NCBI GenBank assembly: GCA_964057225.1
Contig: OZ059895.1
Coordinates: 17,823,688-17,887,687, forward strand
From: Auanema rhodensis
Taxonomy: Eukaryota; Nematoda; Chromadorea; Rhabditida; Rhabditidae
Reading direction: 5' to 3'
DNA length: 64,000 bases
Shown: one piece after another, positions 58,298 to 64,000 of the stretch
Layout of the letters: each line of letters opens with the position of its first letter
How positions within the stretch are numbered: position 1 is the stretch's first letter
Notes under the pieces: generated by a model
The model's database searches: none
Told to the model about the DNA's origin: nothing
Seen by the model: only the letters and a program-made list of their open reading frames with translations
Position numbers and translations under genes: made by a program

Positions 58298-58308
58298 GAA
58301 AAAGGGCA
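58298..58308 (+). other. Polypurine tract of the truncated element
   Basis: gaaaaagggca immediately before the LTR, as in the full element. Confidence 0.75.
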
Positions 58309-58666
58309 CGTTCCATTCGGATGATCAATGCATTACATTCATATGACGAAGCTGTAGCAGGCGGGTTACAGTCAGAGAATGCGAGACTGAGAGAAGACGA
58401 CCCGCCCTTTTCCATATTACAACACTTCAGCTTTGCCTCAGGGACGATCATGGATGGTTGGTCGTTCTCTCTCTGTTCTCTATTAGTTTAACCTTTACTT
58501 AGTTATATGTATCTTATTGTAATCACGTAGATATAATAAACCAATCTTTCTCGCGTCTTATGTTTATCCTTATGCTCCATGTTTAACCGCTACATCTGGA
58601 ATACTACCACGCTCATCTTGTAGACTCCATTGGTCTGTAAGATCGACGCGGGAGCATAACGGAACG
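58309..58666 (+). repeat. LTR of the truncated element
   Basis: 358 bp, starting cgttccattcgg and ending agcataacggaacg. Only the ends and scattered blocks (cttatgctc, accgctaca, ggaatacta, tggtctgt) match the 366-bp LTRs of the full element. Confidence 0.85.
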
Positions 58667-58799
58667 ACAGTCACTGTTTGTGGATGAACAATATGAAACA
58701 AATAGAAATAAGAACGAGGCGAAGCTCAGCAGTTGAGGGTAATTCTGAATTGATTTACAGATGTTATTTCTTCAAACTGAGGTGTTCAGAAAAAAAAAA

Positions 58800-58871
58800 T
58801 GCCTCCAGGCGGGATTGAACCACCGACCTTTGGTTTACAAGACCAACGCTCTGCCACTGAGCTATAGAGGC
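58800..58871 (-). tRNA. tRNA-Thr (UGU)
   Basis: First copy of the inverted arm; nine A on the + strand give the Pol III terminator. Confidence 0.94.
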
Positions 58872-59032
58872 TACAATAAGGAATAAAAATATTTCTATAC
58901 AGTCACTGTTTGTGGATGAACAATATGCAACAAATAGAAACAAGAACGAGGCGAAGCTCAGCAGTTGAGGGTAATTCTGAATTGATTTACAAATGTTATT
59001 TCTTCAAACTGAGGTGTTCAGAAAGAAAAAAA

Positions 59033-59104
59033 TGCCTCCAGGCGGGATTGAACCACCGACCTTTGGTTTACAAGACCAACGCTCTGCCACTGAGCTATAG
59101 AGGC
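59033..59104 (-). tRNA. tRNA-Thr (UGU)
   Basis: Consensus copy; spacer has tttacaaatg instead of tttacagatg. Confidence 0.94.
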
Positions 59105-59267
59105 TACAATAAGATATAAAAATATTTCTATACAGTCACTGTTTGTGGATGAACAATATGAAACAAATAGAAACAAGAACGAGGCGAAGCTCAGCAGTTG
59201 AGGGTATTTCTGAATTGATTTACAGATGTTATTTCTTCAAACTGAGGTGTTCAGAAAGAAAAAAAAT

Positions 59268-59339
59268 TGCCTCCAGGCGGGATTGAACCACCGACCTTTG
59301 GTTTACAAGACCAACGCTCTGCCACTGAGCTATAGAGGC
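59268..59339 (-). tRNA. tRNA-Thr (UGU)
   Basis: Consensus copy; spacer gggtatttctg. Confidence 0.94.
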
Positions 59340-59502
59340 TACAATAAGGAATAAAAATATTTCTATACAGTCACTGTTTGTGGATGAACAATATGCAACA
59401 AATAGAAACAAGAACGAGGCGAAGCTCAGCAGTTGAGGGTAATTCTGAATTAATTTACAGATGTTATTTCTTCAAACTGAGGTGTTCAGAAAGAAAAAAA
59501 AT

Positions 59503-59574
59503 TGCCTCCAGGCGGGATTGAACCACCGACCTTTGGTTTACAAGACCAACGCTCTGCCACTGAGCTATAGAGGC
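59503..59574 (-). tRNA. tRNA-Thr (UGU)
   Basis: Consensus copy; its upstream flank is cut by an LTR-tail fragment 13 bp on. Confidence 0.94.
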
Positions 59575-59587
59575 TACAATAAGGAAT

Positions 59588-59608
59588 ACGCGGGAGCATA
59601 ACGGAACG
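59588..59608 (+). repeat. LTR-tail fragment in the tRNA array
   Basis: 21 bp identical to the last 21 bp of the LTR at 58646-58666, replacing a short piece of the normal spacer and followed by the same acagtcactg. Confidence 0.88.
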
Positions 59609-59741
59609 ACAGTCACTGTTTGTGGATGAACAATATGAAACAAATAGAAATAAGAACGAGGCGAAGCTCAGCAGTTGAGGGTAATTCTGAATTGATTTAC
59701 AGATGTTATTTCTTCAAACTGAGGTGTTCAGAAAAAAAAAA

Positions 59742-59813
59742 TGCCTCCAGGCGGGATTGAACCACCGACCTTTGGTTTACAAGACCAACGCTCTGCCACT
59801 GAGCTATAGAGGC
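59742..59813 (-). tRNA. tRNA-Thr (UGU)
   Basis: Duplicate of the copy at 58800 (same nine-A flank). Confidence 0.94.
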
Positions 59814-59974
59814 TACAATAAGGAATAAAAATATTTCTATACAGTCACTGTTTGTGGATGAACAATATGCAACAAATAGAAACAAGAACGAGGCGAAGCT
59901 CAGCAGTTGAGGGTAATTCTGAATTGATTTACAGATGTTATTTCTTCAAACTGAGGTGTTCAGAAAGAAAAAAA

Positions 59975-60046
59975 TGCCTCCAGGCGGGATTGAACCACCG
60001 ACCTTTGGTTTACAAGACCAACGCTCTGCCACTGAGCTATAGAGGC
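59975..60046 (-). tRNA. tRNA-Thr (UGU)
   Basis: Duplicate of the copy at 59033, without its tttacaaatg change. Confidence 0.94.
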
Positions 60047-60209
60047 TACAATAAGATATAAAAATATTTCTATACAGTCACTGTTTGTGGATGAACAATA
60101 TGAAACAAATAGAAACAAGAACGAGGCGAAGCTCAGCAGTTGAGGGTATTTCTGAATTGATTTACAGATGTTATTTCTTCAAACTGAGGTGTTCAGAAAG
60201 AAAAAAAAT

Positions 60210-60281
60210 TGCCTCCAGGCGGGATTGAACCACCGACCTTTGGTTTACAAGACCAACGCTCTGCCACTGAGCTATAGAGGC
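60210..60281 (-). tRNA. tRNA-Thr (UGU)
   Basis: Duplicate of the copy at 59268 (shares gggtatttctg). Confidence 0.94.
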
Positions 60282-60294
60282 TACAATAAGGAAT

Positions 60295-60315
60295 ACGCGG
60301 GAGCATAACGGAACG
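60295..60315 (+). repeat. LTR-tail fragment in the tRNA array, second copy
   Basis: Same 21 bp and same junctions as at 59588, 707 bp further on. Confidence 0.88.
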
Positions 60316-60448
60316 ACAGTCACTGTTTGTGGATGAACAATATGAAACAAATAGAAATAAGAACGAGGCGAAGCTCAGCAGTTGAGGGTAATTCTGAATT
60401 GATTTACAGATGTTATTTCTTCAAACTGAGGTGTTCAGAAAAAAAAAA

Positions 60449-60520
60449 TGCCTCCAGGCGGGATTGAACCACCGACCTTTGGTTTACAAGACCAACGCTC
60501 TGCCACTGAGCTATAGAGGC
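60449..60520 (-). tRNA. tRNA-Thr (UGU)
   Basis: Consensus copy following the second LTR fragment; its tRNA-proximal flank mirrors 57027. Confidence 0.94.
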
Positions 60521-60682
60521 TACAATAAGATATAAAAATATTTCTATACAGTCACTGTTTGTGGATGAACAATATGAAACAAATAGAAACAAGAACGAGG
60601 CGAAACTCAGCAGTTGAGGGTAATTTTGAATTGATTTACAGATGTTATTTCTTCAAACTGAGGTGTTCAGAAAGAAAAAAAT

Positions 60683-60754
60683 TGCCTTCAGGCGGGATTG
60701 AACCACCGACCTTTGGTTTACAAGACCAACGCTCTGCCACTGAGCTATAGAGGC
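60683..60754 (-). tRNA. tRNA-Thr (UGU), acceptor-stem variant
   Basis: C5-A67 mismatch; mirrors 56793 including gcgaaactcag. Confidence 0.87.
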
Positions 60755-60916
60755 TACAATAAGATAGAAAAATATTTCTATACAGTCACTGTTTGTGGAT
60801 GAACAATATGAAACAAATAGAAACAAGAACGAGGCGAAGCTCAGCAGTTGAGGGTAGTTTTGAATTGATTTACAGATGTTATTTCTTCAAACTAAGGTGT
60901 TCAGAAATTAAAAAAA

Positions 60917-60988
60917 TGCCTCCAGGCGGGATTGAACCACCGACCTTTGGTTTACAAGACCAACGCTCTGCCACTGAGCTATAGAGGC
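60917..60988 (-). tRNA. tRNA-Thr (UGU)
   Basis: Consensus copy; mirrors 56559 (cagaaattaaa), but its outer flank is that of 56325, implying loss of one unit. Confidence 0.94.
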
Positions 60989-61150
60989 TACAATAAGATA
61001 TAAAAATATTTCTATACAGTCACTGTTTGTGGATGAACAATATGAAACAAATAGAAACAAGAACGAGGCGAAGCTCAGCAGTTGAGGGTAATTCTGAATT
61101 GATTTACAGATGTTATTTCTTCAAACTGAGGTGTTCAGAAAGAAAAAAAT

Positions 61151-61222
61151 TGCCTTCAGGCGGGATTGAACCACCGACCTTTGGTTTACAAGACCAACGC
61201 TCTGCCACTGAGCTATAGAGGC
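61151..61222 (-). tRNA. tRNA-Thr (UGU), acceptor-stem variant
   Basis: C5-A67 mismatch; mirrors 56091 (gaattaccc spacer). Confidence 0.87.
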
Positions 61223-61384
61223 TACAATAAGATAGAAAAATATTTCTATACAGTCACTGTTTGTGGATGAACAATATGAAACAAATAGAAACAAGAACGA
61301 GGCGAAGCTCAGCAGTTGAGGGTAATTTTGAATTGATTTACAGATGTTATTTCTTCAAACTGAGGTGTTCAGAAAGAAAAAAAT

Positions 61385-61456
61385 TGCCTCCAGGCGGGAT
61401 TGAACCACCGACCTTTGGTTTACAAGACCAACGCTCTGCCACTGAGCTATAGAGGC
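61385..61456 (-). tRNA. tRNA-Thr (UGU)
   Basis: Consensus copy. Confidence 0.94.
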
Positions 61457-61618
61457 TACAATAAGATAGAAAAATATTTCTATACAGTCACTGTTTGTGG
61501 ATGAACAATATGAAACAAATAGAAACAAGAACGAGGCGAAGCTCAGCAGTTGAGGGTAATTTTGAATTGATTTACAGATGTTATTTCTTCAAACTAAGGT
61601 GTTCAGAAAGAAAAAAAT

Positions 61619-61690
61619 TGCCTTCAGGCGGGATTGAACCACCGACCTTTGGTTTACAAGACCAACGCTCTGCCACTGAGCTATAGAGGC
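61619..61690 (-). tRNA. tRNA-Thr (UGU), acceptor-stem variant
   Basis: C5-A67 mismatch together with the aactaagg spacer change. Confidence 0.87.
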
Positions 61691-61852
61691 TACAATAAGA
61701 TAGAAAAATATTTCTATACAGTCACTGTTGGTGGATGAACAATATGAAACAAATAGAAACAAGAACGAGGCGAAGCTCAGCAGTTGAGGGTAATTTTGAA
61801 TTGATTTACAGATGTTATTTCTTCAAACTAAGGTGTTCAGAAAGAAAAAAAT

Positions 61853-61924
61853 TGCCTTCAGGCGGGATTGAACCACCGACCTTTGGTTTACAAGACCAAC
61901 GCTCTGCCACTGAGCTATAGAGGC
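61853..61924 (-). tRNA. tRNA-Thr (UGU), acceptor-stem variant
   Basis: C5-A67 mismatch; near-duplicate of the preceding unit. Confidence 0.87.
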
Positions 61925-62087
61925 TACAATAAGGAATAAAAATATTTCTATACAGTCACTGTTTGTGGATGAACAATATGCAACAAATAGAAACAAGAAC
62001 GAGGCGAAGCTCAGCAGTTGAGGGTAGTTTTGAATTGATTTACAGATGTTATTTCTTCAAACTGAGGTGTTCAGAAAGAAAAAAAAT

Positions 62088-62159
62088 TGCCTTCAGGCGG
62101 GATTGAACCACCGACCTTTGGTTTACAAGACCAACGCTCTGCCACTGAGCTATAGAGGC
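62088..62159 (-). tRNA. tRNA-Thr (UGU), acceptor-stem variant
   Basis: C5-A67 mismatch with the usual aactgagg spacer. Confidence 0.87.
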
Positions 62160-62321
62160 TACAATAAGATAGAAAAATATTTCTATACAGTCACTGTTGG
62201 TGGATGAACAATATGAAACAAATAGAAACAAGAACGAGGCGAAGCTCAGCAGTTGAGGGTAATTTTGAATTGATTTACAGATGTTATTTCTTCAAACTAA
62301 GGTGTTCAGAAAGAAAAAAAT

Positions 62322-62393
62322 TGCCTTCAGGCGGGATTGAACCACCGACCTTTGGTTTACAAGACCAACGCTCTGCCACTGAGCTATAGAGGC
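62322..62393 (-). tRNA. tRNA-Thr (UGU), acceptor-stem variant
   Basis: C5-A67 mismatch; duplicates the unit at 61853 (469 bp period). Confidence 0.87.
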
Positions 62394-62556
62394 TACAATA
62401 AGGAATAAAAATATTTCTATACAGTCACTGTTTGTGGATGAACAATATGCAACAAATAGAAACAAGAACGAGGCGAAGCTCAGCAGTTGAGGGTAGTTTT
62501 GAATTGATTTACAGATGTTATTTCTTCAAACTGAGGTGTTCAGAAAGAAAAAAAAT

Positions 62557-62628
62557 TGCCTCCAGGCGGGATTGAACCACCGACCTTTGGTTTACAAGAC
62601 CAACGCTCTGCCACTGAGCTATAGAGGC
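62557..62628 (-). tRNA. tRNA-Thr (UGU)
   Basis: Consensus copy; otherwise like 62088. Confidence 0.94.
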
Positions 62629-62791
62629 TACAATAAGATAGAAAAATATTTCTATACAGTCACTGTTTGTGGATGAACAATATGAAACAAATAGAAACAA
62701 GAACGAGGCGAAGCTCAGCAGTTGAGGGTAATTTTGAATTGATTTACAGATGTTATTTCTTCAAACTGAGGTGTTCAGAAAGAAAAAAAAT

Positions 62792-62819
62792 TGCCTCCAG
62801 GCGACTGAGCTATAGAGGC
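62792..62819 (-). pseudogene. Truncated tRNA-Thr, 44-bp deletion
   Basis: Only deleted unit seen in the inverted arm; same deletion endpoints as the + arm copies. Confidence 0.92.
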
Positions 62820-62981
62820 TACAATAAGATAGAAAAATATTTCTATACAGTCACTGTTGGTGGATGAACAATATGAAACAAATAGAAACAAGAACGAGGC
62901 GAAGCTCAGCAGTTGAGGGTAATTTTGAATTGATTTACAGATGTTATTTCTTCAAACTGAGGTGTTCAGAAAGAAAAAAAA

Positions 62982-63053
62982 TGCCTCCAGGCGGGATTGA
63001 ACCACCGACCTTTGGTTTACAAGACCAACGCTCTGCCACTGAGCTATAGAGGC
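62982..63053 (-). tRNA. tRNA-Thr (UGU)
   Basis: Consensus copy after the deleted unit. Confidence 0.94.
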
Positions 63054-63215
63054 TACAATAAGATAGAAAAATATTTCTATACAGTCACTGTTTGTGGATG
63101 AACAATATGAAACAAATAGAAACAAGAACGAGGCGAAGCTCAGCAGTTGAGGGTAATTTTGAATTGATTTACAGATGTTATTTCTTCAAACTGAGGTGTT
63201 CAGAAAGAAAAAAAT

Positions 63216-63287
63216 TGCCTCCAGGCGGGATTGAACCACCGACCTTTGGTTTACAAGACCAACGCTCTGCCACTGAGCTATAGAGGC
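63216..63287 (-). tRNA. tRNA-Thr (UGU)
   Basis: Consensus copy. Confidence 0.94.
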
Positions 63288-63449
63288 TACAATAAGATAG
63301 AAAAATATTTCTATACAGTCACTGTTTGTGGATGAACAATATGAAACAAATAGAAACAAGAACGAGGCGAAGCTCAGCAGTTGAGGGTAATTTTGAATTG
63401 ATTTACAGATGTTATTTCTTCAAACTAAGGTGTTCAGAAAGAAAAAAAT

Positions 63450-63521
63450 TGCCTTCAGGCGGGATTGAACCACCGACCTTTGGTTTACAAGACCAACGCT
63501 CTGCCACTGAGCTATAGAGGC
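63450..63521 (-). tRNA. tRNA-Thr (UGU), acceptor-stem variant
   Basis: C5-A67 mismatch. Confidence 0.87.
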
Positions 63522-63683
63522 TACAATAAGATAGAAAAATATTTCTATACAGTCACTGTTTGTGGATGAACAATATGAAACAAATAGAAACAAGAACGAG
63601 GCGAAGCTCAGCAGTTGAGGGTAGTTTTGAATTGATTTACAGATGTTATTTCTTCAAACTAAGGTGTTCAGAAATTAAAAAAA

Positions 63684-63755
63684 TGCCTCCAGGCGGGATT
63701 GAACCACCGACCTTTGGTTTACAAGACCAACGCTCTGCCACTGAGCTATAGAGGC
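63684..63755 (-). tRNA. tRNA-Thr (UGU)
   Basis: Consensus copy; second mirror of 56559. Confidence 0.94.
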
Positions 63756-63917
63756 TACAATAAGATAGAAAAATATTTCTATACAGTCACTGTTGGTGGA
63801 TGAACAATATGAAACAAATAGAAACAAGAACGAGGCGAAGCTCAGCAGTTGAGGGTAATTTTGAATTGATTCACAGATGTTATTTCTTCAAACTGAGGTG
63901 TTCAGAAAGAAAAAAAA

Positions 63918-63989
63918 TGCCTCCAGGCGGGATTGAACCACCGACCTTTGGTTTACAAGACCAACGCTCTGCCACTGAGCTATAGAGGC
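63918..63989 (-). tRNA. tRNA-Thr (UGU)
   Basis: Last copy in the window; gattcacag spacer mirrors 56325. Confidence 0.94.
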
Positions 63990-64000
63990 TACAATAAGAT

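Larger units (their letters stand above)
57197..58666 (+). mobile_element. 5'-truncated second retroelement of the same family
   Basis: Contains the C-terminal end of the integrase region, 3' UTR, hairpin motif, polypurine tract and one LTR, on the + strand, opposite to the full element. The left end is a sharp joint inside a tRNA-array spacer; the right end is the LTR terminus ggaacg joined to inverted array sequence. It is clearly diverged from the full element, so it is a different subfamily. Confidence 0.88.
58667..64000 (-). repeat. tRNA-Thr tandem array, inverted arm
   Basis: Units of about 234 bp on the minus strand, 22 full and one truncated copy, running off the window end. Spacer markers mirror those of the + arm, so this arm came from an inverted duplication rather than independent amplification. 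Confidence 0.96.

Noticed and set aside
34848..63985. Dozens of 60-104-residue frames on both strands across the array
   Set aside because: They are translations through tRNA-Thr genes and spacers (motifs such as SIAQWQSVGLVNQRS and GIEPPTFGLQDQRSATEL), a classic false-protein signature of tRNA loci.

Overview
The window is nematode genomic DNA from an unidentified species. It is AT-rich, and its genes have many small exons with introns mostly about 40-60 bp ending in TTTCAG-like acceptors. It carries nematode-type families: a ground-like (GRL) protein, a serpentine chemoreceptor and an ANKS6/MLT-2-like protein. All sequence-family assignments here are by eye from motifs.

Layout. 1-4677 (+): 3' part of an SLC4 sodium-bicarbonate-transporter-type gene (abts-1-like). 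4678-14267: 9.6 kb without a recognisable gene, pyrimidine-rich on the + strand with many CT/GA microsatellites. 14268-15851 (+): carbonic-anhydrase-related protein. 16922-20393 (-): 19-exon ankyrin-SAM protein, convergent with the previous gene. 20394-27807: intergenic. 27808-31163 (+): secreted ground-like protein. 31738-31810 (-): tRNA-Arg(ACG). 31998-33237 (-): Srh/Sri-type chemoreceptor with a phase problem at its first intron.

34106 to the end is an unusual repeat domain. A GC-rich minisatellite abuts a tandem array of about 234-bp units, each carrying one tRNA-Thr(UGU) gene. I count 54 full-length copies and 15 copies sharing the same 44-bp internal deletion. The units run on the + strand from 34.8 to 57.2 kb and on the - strand from 58.7 kb to the end, so the array forms a large inverted repeat. 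Into the + arm a 12,069-bp Ty3/gypsy (Metaviridae-type) LTR retroelement has inserted very recently (43028-55096, - strand): its two 366-bp LTRs look identical, it has a 4-bp target duplication, a primer-binding site matching tRNA-Gln and a 2902-codon open frame. Between the two arms lies the 3' remnant of a second, diverged member of the same family (57197-58666, + strand).

The most novel-looking items are in the retroelement. Its single frame reads gag, then an envelope-like secreted/membrane glycoprotein region, then protease-RT-RNase H-integrase, whereas env normally follows pol. Its 5' leader also holds a two-exon, 162-residue gene on the opposite strand with no family I recognise. Short LTR-tail fragments inside the tRNA array show that the array amplified after an LTR insertion.
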